Below are positions 8,351-15,417 of a DNA stretch of 15,735 nt, one piece after another (within the stretch, counting starts at the first letter, position 1; each line of letters begins with the position of its first letter). The position numbers were made by a program, and so were the translations under genes. The notes below the pieces were generated by a model. That model was not told where the DNA came from. It ran no database searches and worked only from the letters and a program-made list of their open reading frames with translations. This DNA is from Bacteroidota bacterium (GTDB lineage: Bacteria > Bacteroidota > Bacteroidia > Bacteroidales > Cfx3-03): assembly GCA_030706265.1 (NCBI GenBank), contig JAUZOX010000020.1:1-15735 (forward strand). The letters run 5' to 3'.

Positions 8351-9949
8351 ATGAGATTTGAAAACTACAAAACATCACGACTGGTCATTTGGATCATAGC
8401 ACTTGCAACAGTTGGACGGCTTTTCATTGGATACTTGCTTGAACTGGGAAATGATGAGGTTTATTATCTCACCTATGCCTATTCACCTGACCTTAGCCAT
8501 TTTGACCATCCTCCAATGGTTGGCTTTCTTATCCAATTATTTACATTGAATTTCGCATTAAACAGCGAGTTGTTCATCCGATTAGGGCCGATATTGTTGT
8601 GCGCAGGAAGCAGCTGGATTATCTATCGCATAGGATGTATGCTCAGGGATGAGCTCACCGGGTTAATTGCCGTTGTAATGTTCACGGCTTCAATATATGC
8701 CTCTGTCATTGCCGGGACTTTTATTCTGCCCGATTCACCTCAACTTTTCTTTTGGCTTGCCGGTTTATTCTTTCTCCTTAAAACACTGCCCGACCCCTCA
8801 CAAGTATTCAATCGAAAGGGACTTTATTGGGCTGGACTTTTTATTGGGTTGGCTATGCTGTCCAAATATACCAGCGTCTTTCTTTGGGTAGGAGCCATCT
8901 TATACATCATTTTTTATAAAAAACAGTGGTTGTCAAAAAAAGAATTATACCTCGGTATCCTGATCTCCTTCCTTTTATTCCTGCCTGTCCTGATCTGGAA
9001 CTTTGACAATAAATTCATCAGCTTCCTCTATCATTCTGAGCGTGTTGCTGTAACGAATAATGGTCTGAGACCGGATTATTTTTTCACTGAACTCCTGGGT
9101 GAAATAATGTATAACAATCCATTGGTCTTTTTTATGATTGCGGCAGCATTGATAGCAGTTATTCGCAAACGCCATTTCTTAAACAGGGATCATAAGAAAT
9201 TATTGCTCTTCATAGCCATTCCCATTATCCTTCTGTTCTTAGGCATTGCCCTGTTTCGCAGAACGTTGCCACATTGGACCGGACCAGCTTACACGACGCT
9301 GATTCTGGTTGCGGCATGTTGGCAACGGGAGCGAATTATCCGGTCAAAGCTTTTCAGGCCATTACCCGGAATAGTGGGTTGGGCAATGATTTTAACTATC
9401 CTTGCTGCAATCTTGGGCGTCGGACAGGTCACCAATGGATGGTTTGATCAACCGGCAAAGTGCAAGCCCACTGAATTGGGCAAAAATGATGTCACCCTTG
9501 ACCTCTATGGATGGCATCAAATCGGTAATGAGTTTTCCGCTATCAGGGTCAGGACAGAGAAGAAGGGATTGATAAAAGAAGATGCACCAATCATAAGCTG
9601 GCGATGGTTTCCGGCAGCCAATATCGATTTTTACATTGCAAGGCCAAACGGGATGAAAGTTTTAGCCTTGGGAAAATTTGAAGATATTCATAAATATGCC
9701 TGGTTGAATAAAGAAAGAGGCGGGTTCCACTCCGGAATGGATGCCTGGTTTATATGCACAAGCCGTGATTTTAAAGACCCGGATGAGATCTACAGTACCT
9801 GTTTTGACTCGATAAAAATGGTAGAAACTGTGCCTGTCTACAGGGGTGGAAAACATGTGATGAATGCATTTGTTTTTCGCATGAAATCACTCAAACCCAA
9901 TGCCGAAAGGGCTTTCGGCTTAGATCAATTAATATTGAATAATCATTAA
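8351..9949 (+). CDS. GT39/ArnT-like polytopic glycosyltransferase
   Basis: Integral membrane glycosyltransferase of the GT-C fold, expected to transfer a sugar from a polyprenyl-phosphate donor to a lipid, glycan or protein on the periplasmic face. The 532-residue protein has a first membrane helix at about 11-31, then the family signature NDEVYYLTYA (34-43) with the acidic pair D35/E36, and HFDHPPMVG (50-58) in the first periplasmic loop. At least eight further hydrophobic helices run to about residue 370. The last 160 residues are soluble and less conserved. ArnT adds aminoarabinose to lipid A, but that specific function cannot be read from sequence, and many Bacteroidota homologues are unassigned. 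It follows the PHP-like membrane protein in the same direction. No strong ribosome-binding site is visible. Confidence 0.8.
   Translation: MRFENYKTSRLVIWIIALATVGRLFIGYLLELGNDEVYYLTYAYSPDLSHFDHPPMVGFLIQLFTLNFALNSELFIRLGPILLCAGSSWIIYRIGCMLRDELTGLIAVVMFTASIYASVIAGTFILPDSPQLFFWLAGLFFLLKTLPDPSQVFNRKGLYWAGLFIGLAMLSKYTSVFLWVGAILYIIFYKKQWLSKKELYLGILISFLLFLPVLIWNFDNKFISFLYHSERVAVTNNGLRPDYFFTELLGEIMYNNPLVFFMIAAALIAVIRKRHFLNRDHKKLLLFIAIPIILLFLGIALFRRTLPHWTGPAYTTLILVAACWQRERIIRSKLFRPLPGIVGWAMILTILAAILGVGQVTNGWFDQPAKCKPTELGKNDVTLDLYGWHQIGNEFSAIRVRTEKKGLIKEDAPIISWRWFPAANIDFYIARPNGMKVLALGKFEDIHKYAWLNKERGGFHSGMDAWFICTSRDFKDPDEIYSTCFDSIKMVETVPVYRGGKHVMNAFVFRMKSLKPNAERAFGLDQLILNNH
9902..9919 (+). other. Inverted repeat inside the end of the glycosyltransferase gene
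   Basis: GCCGAAAG at 9902-9909 and CTTTCGGC at 9912-9919 form a strong GC-topped stem 30 bp before the stop codon. There is no T-run immediately after it, so a classical terminator is not supported. It could stabilise the mRNA 3' end or be a coding coincidence (Ala-Glu-Arg-Ala-Phe-Gly). Confidence 0.25.
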
Positions 9950-9967
9950 ATATTTATTTCATTTTTT

Positions 9968-9999
9968 CTTGCATAGTGTGTTTTCTCCATCTATATTTG
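9968..9999 (+). promoter_or_regulatory. Bacteroidota promoter for the flavin reductase
   Basis: CTTG at 9968-9971 as the -33 element and TATATTTG at 9992-9999 as an exact -7 TAnnTTTG box, 20 nt apart. Initiation would be near 10006, giving a leader of about 27 nt. This is the best-matched promoter in the window and separates the flavin reductase from the upstream operon. Confidence 0.6.
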
Positions 10000-10032
10000 G
10001 TCTACAAGAATTACCGCTAAATAATAACCACT

Positions 10033-10599
10033 ATGAACAGAATAAGTATTGAAAAAAACGTCTACATCCCAATGCCCGTTACCATCGTAGGTGCAAATGT
10101 TGAAGGAAAGCCGAACTTCATGACTGCTGTATGGGTAAGCCGGGTAAATTCAAATCCCCCAATGATTGCGGTTGCAATCGGAAAAGAACATTACACTTCT
10201 AAAGGGATTTTCGAGAATAACACATTTAGTATTAATGTTCCAGCACAGGATTTATTAGTTGAGACAGATTATTGTGGCTTGATTTCAGGAAAAGAACGCG
10301 ATAAATCACAACTTTTCGAGTTTTGTTATGGTGTAACCGGGACAGCACCAATGATAAAAGATTGTCCTATCAGTATGGAATGTAAATTGGTCCAGACAGT
10401 AGAATTACCGGATAATCATCTCTTTATCGGTGAAATTGTCCGTGTTGCCGCTTATGACTTCTTCCTGCGGGGAGGAAGTCCCGATTATAAAAAAATCCAT
10501 CCGTTGTTGATGACCCTGCCCGACAGCAATTACTGGAGTTTGGGAGAGCATATTGGCGATGCCCATAAGATTGGTAAGTTTATGAAAGTAAATGTTTAA
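10033..10599 (+). CDS. Flavoredoxin-like flavin reductase family protein
   Basis: FMN-binding split-barrel protein that probably moves electrons from a reduced carrier or NAD(P)H to flavin or a partner redox enzyme in the cytoplasm. The 188-residue length matches flavoredoxins. The N-terminal stretch PMPVTIVGANVEGKPNFMT (13-31), followed by a PPMIAVAIG strand and the STKGI-like TSKGIFENNTFSINVP segment, is typical of the flavin_reduct fold, where the phosphate and isoalloxazine of FMN are held. Cys and Gly of DYCGLISGKERDK form the usual mid-protein motif of the flavoredoxin branch. There is no signal peptide. It has its own promoter and a strong terminator, so it appears monocistronic. The physiological partner cannot be told from the neighbours. 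Confidence 0.82.
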   Translation: MNRISIEKNVYIPMPVTIVGANVEGKPNFMTAVWVSRVNSNPPMIAVAIGKEHYTSKGIFENNTFSINVPAQDLLVETDYCGLISGKERDKSQLFEFCYGVTGTAPMIKDCPISMECKLVQTVELPDNHLFIGEIVRVAAYDFFLRGGSPDYKKIHPLLMTLPDSNYWSLGEHIGDAHKIGKFMKVNV

Positions 10600-10626
10600 G
10601 AAGCGACAAGATATCGTTGAAAGTTT

Positions 10627-10675
10627 ATTAAACAAAAAAGGCTGTCAGATAAATGGACAGCCTTTTTTGTTTAAT
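10627..10675. terminator. Bidirectional intrinsic terminator between flavin reductase and fumC
   Basis: A perfect 20-bp inverted repeat (10627-10646 and 10656-10675) with a 9-nt loop. The GC core GGCTGTC/GACAGCC is flanked by A6 on the left and T6 on the right, so each strand ends its stem with a U-tract. It lies 28 bp after the flavin reductase stop and ends two bases before the fumC stop codon, so it serves both converging transcripts. Confidence 0.92.
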
Positions 10676-10676
10676 G

Positions 10677-12059
10677 CTAAATCATCTTTTTCGGATCAAC
10701 CCATTGGGTGAACTGTTCATCCGTTAATAATCCCAGTTCAATGGCAGCTTGCCGCAGTGAAGTGCCTTCCTTATGGGCTTTCTTGGCAATCTTTGCAGCA
10801 TTTTCATACCCGATATGGGTGTTGAGTGCGGTAACCAGCATCAGAGAATTCTCAAGGTTTTTCCTGATGTTCTGTTCATTGGCCTGGATCCCGACAACAC
10901 AGTTATCGGTAAATGAAACACAGGCATCACCAATCAATCGTGCCGCCATCAGGAAATTATAAATGATAACCGGTTTGAAAACATTAAGTTGGAAATGCCC
11001 ATGTGTACCGGCAATGGTAATGGCAGCATCACAACCGACAACCTGGGCACATACCATCGTGAGAGCCTCATTTTGAGTCGGATTGACCTTACCCGGCATA
11101 ATTGACGAACCCGGCTCATTCTCCGGTAATTGTAATTCACCGATGCCACATCGCGGACCGGAACCAAGTAAACGAATATCATTGCCTATCTTCATAAGGC
11201 TTACGGCAATTCTTTTCAATGCCCCTGAAGCTTCGACCAATGCGTCATGCGTCGACAATGCCTCAAATTTATTGGGCGCTGTGACAAAAGGAAATCCGGT
11301 TAGCTTGGCTATATTTCCGGCGACCTTGACGTCATATCCCTTGGGGGTATTAATTCCGGTACCTACAGCTGTCCCGCCCAATGCCAATTCTGCTATATGA
11401 GGAAGCACATTATTAAGGGTTTCAAGTCCGTGATCAAGCTGAGACACATATCCCGAAAACTCCTGTCCTAAAGTCAGAGGGGTGGCATCCATCAGATGGG
11501 TGCGTCCAATCTTGACAATATCCATGAAAGCGGTTGACTTGAATGCCAAGGCATCACGTAAATGTTTTAACCCCGGAATAGTCACTTCCATCAACATTTT
11601 GTATGCTGCGATGTGCATTGCCGTTGGAAAAGTGTCGTTAGAGGATTGGGACTTATTGGCATCGTCGTTGGGATGAATGGGACTCTTGCCTTCACCCAAC
11701 ACACCACCGGCCAATACATGGGCACGGTTTGAGATCACCTCGTTCACATTCATATTGCTTTGAGTGCCTGAGCCGGTTTGCCATACTACCAGAGGGAACT
11801 GATTATCCAATGAACCCGCTAGTATTTCATCGCACACCCTGGAAATGAGATTCATTTTCTCTTTTGGCAACACACTCAATTCATAATTGGTAATTGCGGC
11901 TGCTTTTTTCAAGTAGGCAAAAGCATGGATGATCTCAATGGGCATATGCCCATCTCCAATCTTAAAGTTGTCCTTTGATCGTTGTGTTTGTGCGCCCCAG
12001 TATACATCTGCCGGCACTTCAACAGTTCCCATCGTGTCTTTTTCAATGCGGACTTTCAT
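10677..12059 (-). CDS. fumC: Class II fumarate hydratase
   Basis: Reversible hydration of fumarate to malate; in a fermentative Bacteroidales cell it probably runs from malate to fumarate toward succinate. The ATG at 12057-12059 gives 460 residues starting MKVRIEKDTMGTVEVPAD, which aligns end to end with E. coli FumC. Signatures present include WQTGSGTQSNMN, HPNDDANKSQSSND, KIGRTHLMDATPLTLGQE and the mobile catalytic loop GSSIMPGKVNPTQNEA. The GRTHLMDA and THIGYENA blocks separate fumarase from aspartase. A TTG nine codons upstream keeps the frame open but lies past the conserved N-terminus. It is the last gene of the FKBP-recX-prfB-arsC-fumC run, 27 bp after the ArsC-like gene, and ends at the bidirectional terminator. 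Being class II, it needs no oxygen-sensitive iron-sulfur cluster. Confidence 0.95.
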   Translation of the reverse strand: MKVRIEKDTMGTVEVPADVYWGAQTQRSKDNFKIGDGHMPIEIIHAFAYLKKAAAITNYELSVLPKEKMNLISRVCDEILAGSLDNQFPLVVWQTGSGTQSNMNVNEVISNRAHVLAGGVLGEGKSPIHPNDDANKSQSSNDTFPTAMHIAAYKMLMEVTIPGLKHLRDALAFKSTAFMDIVKIGRTHLMDATPLTLGQEFSGYVSQLDHGLETLNNVLPHIAELALGGTAVGTGINTPKGYDVKVAGNIAKLTGFPFVTAPNKFEALSTHDALVEASGALKRIAVSLMKIGNDIRLLGSGPRCGIGELQLPENEPGSSIMPGKVNPTQNEALTMVCAQVVGCDAAITIAGTHGHFQLNVFKPVIIYNFLMAARLIGDACVSFTDNCVVGIQANEQNIRKNLENSLMLVTALNTHIGYENAAKIAKKAHKEGTSLRQAAIELGLLTDEQFTQWVDPKKMI

Positions 12060-12086
12060 GATTTGCTTTTTATTTAAATGATACAA

Positions 12087-12428
12087 TCAGAATAATTTGT
12101 CTGCTTTATCGGCCGGATCGGCCCAAACAGCCTTATAATTATTAACAATAATAGGACGTTTAAGTAACTTGGGATTTTCAATAATTATTCGAATCCATTC
12201 TTCATCTGAAAATTGTTTCCCTTTCAATTGTTGTTTAAAAAACGATTCCTGAGTGCGGATCAGATCATATGGTTTTACATTAAGCCGTTGCAATAGCTGA
12301 AGAATTGTTTCCGTAGTAAGTCCGGTTTTGAGATAATCAATGACTTCGAACTCACTGGTTTTTGTTTTCAGATAATCCAATCCGGCTCTTGACTTACTAC
12401 ACCTGGGATTATGATATATTTTTATCAT
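12087..12428 (-). CDS. ArsC/YfgD-family thioredoxin-fold protein
   Basis: Small cytoplasmic protein of the ArsC family (glutaredoxin-linked arsenate reductase type). The 113-residue sequence begins MIKIYHNPRCSKSR, the family's opening strand and active-site loop, with Cys10 as the candidate nucleophile. RTQESFF (58-64) and LLKRPIIVNN, containing the Arg next to the cis-Pro, follow at the expected positions. The CSKSR form resembles the YfgD branch more than plasmid ArsC. No ars regulator, transporter or arsenite gene is nearby, and it sits 12 bp after prfB and 27 bp before fumC, so arsenate resistance is not indicated by context. A general redox role or low-level arsenate reduction are both possible. 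Confidence 0.8.
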   Translation of the reverse strand: MIKIYHNPRCSKSRAGLDYLKTKTSEFEVIDYLKTGLTTETILQLLQRLNVKPYDLIRTQESFFKQQLKGKQFSDEEWIRIIIENPKLLKRPIIVNNYKAVWADPADKADKLF

Positions 12429-12440
12429 AAGTGTTTGCTT

Positions 12441-13527
12441 TTATCCTCCAAACTCCATGAGATATGCCTTAATAAATTCCTGAATATCACCATCAAGAAC
12501 AGCTTGTGTGTTTGAGGTCTCATAATTGGTTCGGACATCCTTAACCAATTTATAAGGCTGCAGCGTGTATGACCGTATCTGTGAACCCCATTCAATCTTT
12601 TTCTTGTTGCCTTCGATGATTGCCTGCTTTTCTTTACGCTTACGAATCTCTATTTCGTATAGTTGTGATTTAAGCATCTGGATAGCCTTTTCCCGATTCT
12701 GGAGTTGTGAACGGGTTTCCTGGCACTCAATGACGATGCCGGTAGGTTCGTGACGCAACCTTACGGCAGTTTCAACCTTGTTTACATTTTGACCGCCGGG
12801 GCCACTCGAACGAAAAGTATCCCACGAAATGTCGGCAGGGTTAATTTCAATATTAATATTTTCATCCACAACAGGATAAACATAAACCGAAGCAAACGAG
12901 GTATGACGACGTGACTGTGAGTCAAAAGGAGATATCCGTACCAGGCGATGTACCCCGTTTTCACCTTTCAGATATCCAAACGCATAGTCCCCTTCAAATT
13001 CAAGAGATACACTCTTTATTCCGGCCGTATCACCTTCCTGCAAGTCAAGTTCCTTGACTTTGTAATTGTTGCGTTCCCCATATCTGATATACATTCTCAT
13101 CAACATAGATACCCAGTCCTGACTCTCTGTTCCGCCCGCACCCGAATTGATATTGACGATGCACCCCAGTTTGTCCTCTTCATTGCTGAGCATATTGCGG
13201 AACTCAAGTGCTTCAATCAGTTCGAGGGTTTGATTGTAAGCCTGGTCAATCTCATCCTCTGTAGCCTCTTCGGCCTGATAAAACTCATAGAGAACCGACA
13301 AATCCTCATTTGCTGCGGCTGCAGCTGCAAAATCATCTGTCCAGTGTCTTTGTTCCTGGATACCTTTCATGGTCAGCTCTGCCTTTTTGGGATCATTCCA
13401 AAAATCAGCTGCATGTGAAATTTCTACTCCTTCTTCAATCTTTTTTAACCGACCTGGGATGTCAAAGATACCTCCTTAAGGCATCTATCCTTTTTTCCAG
13501 ATCTTTTAGAGTTTCCTGTGTAATCAT
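12441..13527 (-). CDS. prfB: Peptide chain release factor 2, with programmed +1 frameshift
   Basis: Recognises UGA and UAA stop codons and triggers peptide release. The full product requires a +1 shift: frame one runs from ATG at 13525-13527 for 21 codons to a TGA at 13462-13464; skipping base 13464 joins it to the main frame (13463 down to 12441), giving 361 residues against 365 in E. coli. In the full protein the SPF stop-codon tripeptide falls at about 199-201 and the GGQ catalytic loop at about 244-246, matching E. coli spacing. Starting at the internal ATG at 13370 would give only 309 residues and lose the N-terminal domain. The start overlaps the recX stop as ATGA, and the ArsC-like gene begins 12 bp after the stop, so translation is probably coupled. 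The frameshift makes synthesis self-limiting when RF2 is scarce. Confidence 0.96.
13461..13476 (-). promoter_or_regulatory. prfB programmed +1 frameshift site
   Basis: On the minus strand the site reads AGG AGG TAT CTT TGA C: a Shine-Dalgarno-like AGGAGG (13471-13476), three bases, then the CTT slippery codon, the in-frame TGA and a following C. Spacing and slippery sequence are the same as the classical E. coli site (AGG GGG TAT CTT TGA C). Protein homology continues directly across it only after the +1 shift. Confidence 0.95.
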
Positions 13528-14030
13528 TTTATATAACGTTTATTAAGTTCCTGAAAAATTAAATTTTCTTCAAAGCCCTTTGAGGCTAAATATGAAAAGA
13601 TCTTCTGCTTTATCACCCTTTCATCATCTATGGCCTGGAGAGCCCGAAGTTTAACGTCAAGCTGATCGGCCAGACATTTCATATACTGTTCTTCATCAAT
13701 GAGATCAAGCGCCCTTGAAATCAACTCTTCTGCCACACCCTTGCTGCGAAGGCCGGCCCTGATTTTCATTTTACCCCATCTAAGAATCCTGAATTTACTC
13801 CCGGCATATGCTTCCGCAAACCGCTCATCGTTGAGAAAGCCCTCCTCCTCCAGTTTGTCCAAAATTTGCTCACATTGTTCCCGGGCAAGGCCAAACGAAT
13901 GTATACGAGTAACAACTTCCGCCCGGCATCGTTCCTGATAAGCACAAAACGACCTGGCCTTTGCCAAAGCAACAGCCGGGTCGTTTACCGGTAATACAGA
14001 TCCACTTTTATCTGATCTGCGAATTGTCAT
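13524..14030 (-). CDS. recX: Regulatory protein RecX
   Basis: Modulates RecA filaments during recombination and the SOS response. The 168-residue protein is alpha-helical with the RecX pattern of three-helix repeats; recognisable blocks are ALAKARSFCAYQERC near residue 21, EEEGFLNDERFAEAYA (61-76) and GKMKIRAGLRSKGV (86-99). Length is normal. recA is not adjacent, as in many Bacteroidota. The ATG shares its A with the stop of the upstream lipoprotein gene (TAATG at 14028-14032), and its own TGA overlaps the prfB start, so all three genes are likely translated in a coupled way. Assignment relies on pattern recognition of a diverse family. Confidence 0.87.
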   Translation of the reverse strand: MTIRRSDKSGSVLPVNDPAVALAKARSFCAYQERCRAEVVTRIHSFGLAREQCEQILDKLEEEGFLNDERFAEAYAGSKFRILRWGKMKIRAGLRSKGVAEELISRALDLIDEEQYMKCLADQLDVKLRALQAIDDERVIKQKIFSYLASKGFEENLIFQELNKRYIK

Positions 14031-14503
14031 TAATTAAAAGTGTCAAGCTCAAAGTCAAATATCAATACTGAATTTGCCGGAATAGTCGTAGTAGCAGTAC
14101 TCCCATATGCTAAACCTGAAGGAACAATCAGCTCCCCTTGGCCCCCTTTTCCAAAAAGTTTTAGTCCTTCTGAAAAACCTTTTATTAAGTTTAACATCGT
14201 TAACTGGGCAGGTTGTTCATATAATTCATAAGATGAATCAAATTGAGTTCCTTTTTGGGTTCCAGAGAGAAGATAACCCCGATATTTTATGTAAACGGTA
14301 GAAGTGCTGGTTGGACGTGTGGAATCACCAGGTTTTGTCACAACATAATATAAACCCGATCCGGTATGCTTTGCATCAAGATTATTAGCTTGAATGTAAG
14401 CAAGTATGAGTTTATTATCAATTGCGCCCTGATCAACTTTGTCTTTCTTGCAACCCGCAAATGCGATGAGCATAGTGACCAGTAGTATGCTTAGTTTTTT
14501 CAT
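14030..14503 (-). CDS. FKBP-type peptidyl-prolyl isomerase lipoprotein
   Basis: Lipid-anchored prolyl isomerase that probably assists folding of envelope proteins. From the ATG at 14501-14503 the product is 157 residues: MKKLSILLVTMLIAFAGC is a clear type II signal peptide with lipobox AFAGC and lipidated Cys18. A charged linker (KKDKVDQ) follows and the C-terminal 100 residues form the FKBP domain, with VYIKYRGYLLSGTQKGTQFDSS, LIKGFSEGLKLFGKGGQGELIVPSGLAYG and a closing IPANSVLIFDFEL strand. The frame stays open 14 codons further upstream, but that extension would bury the signal peptide and is encoded by the leader repeat, so it is rejected. The start codon lies in the 3' arm of the leader hairpin. 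The stop overlaps the recX start by one base. Confidence 0.9.
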   Translation of the reverse strand: MKKLSILLVTMLIAFAGCKKDKVDQGAIDNKLILAYIQANNLDAKHTGSGLYYVVTKPGDSTRPTSTSTVYIKYRGYLLSGTQKGTQFDSSYELYEQPAQLTMLNLIKGFSEGLKLFGKGGQGELIVPSGLAYGSTATTTIPANSVLIFDFELDTFN

Positions 14504-14592
14504 GCGTAAATAATTTGTATTAAAATGGTCGCATGGAACTCGCATGGATGATTTTCATCGGTGTTGATGTTTTTGGAACATGCTCGGTTCAT
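14500..14592 (-). other. Possible 30-residue leader ORF overlapping the FKBP start
   Basis: ATG at 14590-14592 opens a 30-codon frame beginning MNRACSKNIN and ending LIQIIYA. Its TGA (14500-14502) overlaps the FKBP ATG as ATGA. It lies wholly within repeat unit A. No ribosome-binding site is evident, so translation is unproven. Confidence 0.3.
14501..14589 (-). repeat. Leader repeat unit A (89 bp), abutting the FKBP start codon
   Basis: First of two tandem units of 89 bp. Bases 14501-14566 are identical to 14590-14655 (66 bp); the remaining 23 bases have diverged. On the minus strand the unit holds a duplicated half-site (CCATGCGA, 11-bp period), an A/T-rich stretch, and ACGCATG, whose ATG is the FKBP start. 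CATGCG and CGCATG (plus-strand positions 14530-14535 and 14501-14506) can pair around a 23-nt loop. Confidence 0.9.
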
Positions 14593-14669
14593 GCGTAAAT
14601 AATTTGTATTAAAATGGTCGCATGGAACTCGCATGGATGATTTTCATCGGTGTTGGTGCTTTCAAACAT
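14589..14669 (-). other. Possible 26-residue leader ORF upstream of the first
   Basis: ATG at 14667-14669 opens a frame beginning MFESTNTDEN that has the same C-terminal residues as the next leader ORF, because both lie in the tandem repeat. Its TGA (14589-14591) overlaps the next ATG as ATGA, making a chain of two mini-ORFs running into the FKBP gene. Confidence 0.25.
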
Positions 14670-14690
14670 GCTCGTTACATCGGTATTAAT
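14590..14690 (-). repeat. Leader repeat unit B with a decayed remnant beyond it
   Basis: Second tandem unit, 66 bp identical to unit A, with the same CATGCG/CGCATG hairpin at 14590-14595 and 14619-14624. Beyond 14656 the unit diverges, but TGCTCGTTACATCGGTATT at 14670-14688 resembles the TGCTCGGTTCATCGGTGTT found next to the sir2 copy at 15512-15530, suggesting a partly eroded further copy. Confidence 0.85.
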
Positions 14691-14710
14691 TGATTTATTT
14701 TCTGTTGGTC

Positions 14711-14718
14711 CAAAGTTA
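14711..14718 (-). promoter_or_regulatory. Bacteroidota -7 promoter element for the FKBP-recX-prfB operon
   Basis: Minus strand TAACTTTG, an exact TAnnTTTG match, placed just after the sir2 stop codon. No TTG lies at the ideal -33 distance. Initiation near 14704 would put both tandem leader repeats in a transcribed leader of about 200 nt. Confidence 0.45.
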
Positions 14719-14730
14719 CAAAAAATATAC

Positions 14731-15414
14731 CTACTGTAATAAACGGTCAACCAATGAAGGAGTCCCAATTCCTGCTTTTTCGTTGATAATTTCTAATCTT
14801 TTAACAAATGGCAGACCATGTGCATTGGGGTCGATTAAAAACATGCTTGCGCTATCCGGGACGTACTCAATCAAACCGGCAGCAGGATAAACATTTAACG
14901 AGGTACCAATGACAATGAAAATATCGGCTTGTTCGGCAAATTTGGCCGCTAATGAAATCATCGGAACCGGTTCTCCAAACCAGACTATATGTGGCCGTAA
15001 TTGGGAACCTTTTTCACATTTGTCTCCCATTTTGAGTTCCCATCCATTTAATTCGTAAACTAAATTATCATCTACTGTCGACCTGACTTTTTTCAATTCT
15101 CCATGAAGATGAAGAACTTTCGACGAGCCGGCTCTTTCATGCAAATCGTCTACATTCTGAGTGATAATCTGTACATCAAACTTCTGTTCAAGTCTGACCA
15201 ATGCTTTATGAGCAGCATTCGGTTGAGCTGTTAACAACTGCTTACGACGTTCATTATAAAAGTTGAGTACCATTTGAGGATTACGTCTCCAACCATCAAA
15301 AGTTGCAACATCCTCAATTCGATGTTCTTCCCAAAGACCTCCGCTATCACGAAAGGTCTTCAATCCGCTTTCGGCACTGATCCCTGCACCGGTTAAAATA
15401 ACTATTTTTTTCAT
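14731..15414 (-). CDS. cobB: Sir2-family NAD-dependent deacylase (class III type)
   Basis: Removes acyl groups from lysine side chains using NAD+. The 227-residue core has GAGISAESGLKTFRD (9-23), TQNVDDLHERAG (85-96), catalytic His104 in HLHGE, and GTSLNVYPAA (170-179). FYNERR carries Tyr53 and Arg56, the Y-x-x-R pair that in SIRT5 and E. coli CobB contacts acidic acyl groups, so succinyl-, malonyl- or glutaryl-lysine are likely substrates (inference). The four zinc-binding cysteines usual between His104 and GTS are absent; Cys133 is the only cysteine in the protein. I believe this occurs in other Bacteroidota sirtuins but cannot check. The ATG at 15412-15414 directly precedes MKKIVILTGAGIS. 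The gene stands between a probable malate dehydrogenase and the FKBP operon with repeats on both sides. Confidence 0.92.
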   Translation of the reverse strand: MKKIVILTGAGISAESGLKTFRDSGGLWEEHRIEDVATFDGWRRNPQMVLNFYNERRKQLLTAQPNAAHKALVRLEQKFDVQIITQNVDDLHERAGSSKVLHLHGELKKVRSTVDDNLVYELNGWELKMGDKCEKGSQLRPHIVWFGEPVPMISLAAKFAEQADIFIVIGTSLNVYPAAGLIEYVPDSASMFLIDPNAHGLPFVKRLEIINEKAGIGTPSLVDRLLQ

Positions 15415-15417
15415 CAG

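Noticed and set aside
12060..12086. TTG start extending fumC by nine codons
   Set aside because: TTG is a rare start here, and the ATG at 12057-12059 lines up with the conserved FumC N-terminus.
12087..12428. An arsenic-resistance locus
   Set aside because: Only the ArsC-like gene is present, within a housekeeping operon, with no arsR, arsenite pump or acr3 gene nearby.
12441..13370. prfB as a 309-residue gene starting at the internal ATG
   Set aside because: It omits 52 conserved N-terminal residues that are present upstream across a classical frameshift site.
14504..14545. A 14-codon N-terminal extension of the FKBP gene (MRVPCDHFNTNYLR)
   Set aside because: It is encoded by the leader repeat and would place residues before a textbook lipoprotein signal peptide starting MKKLSILL.
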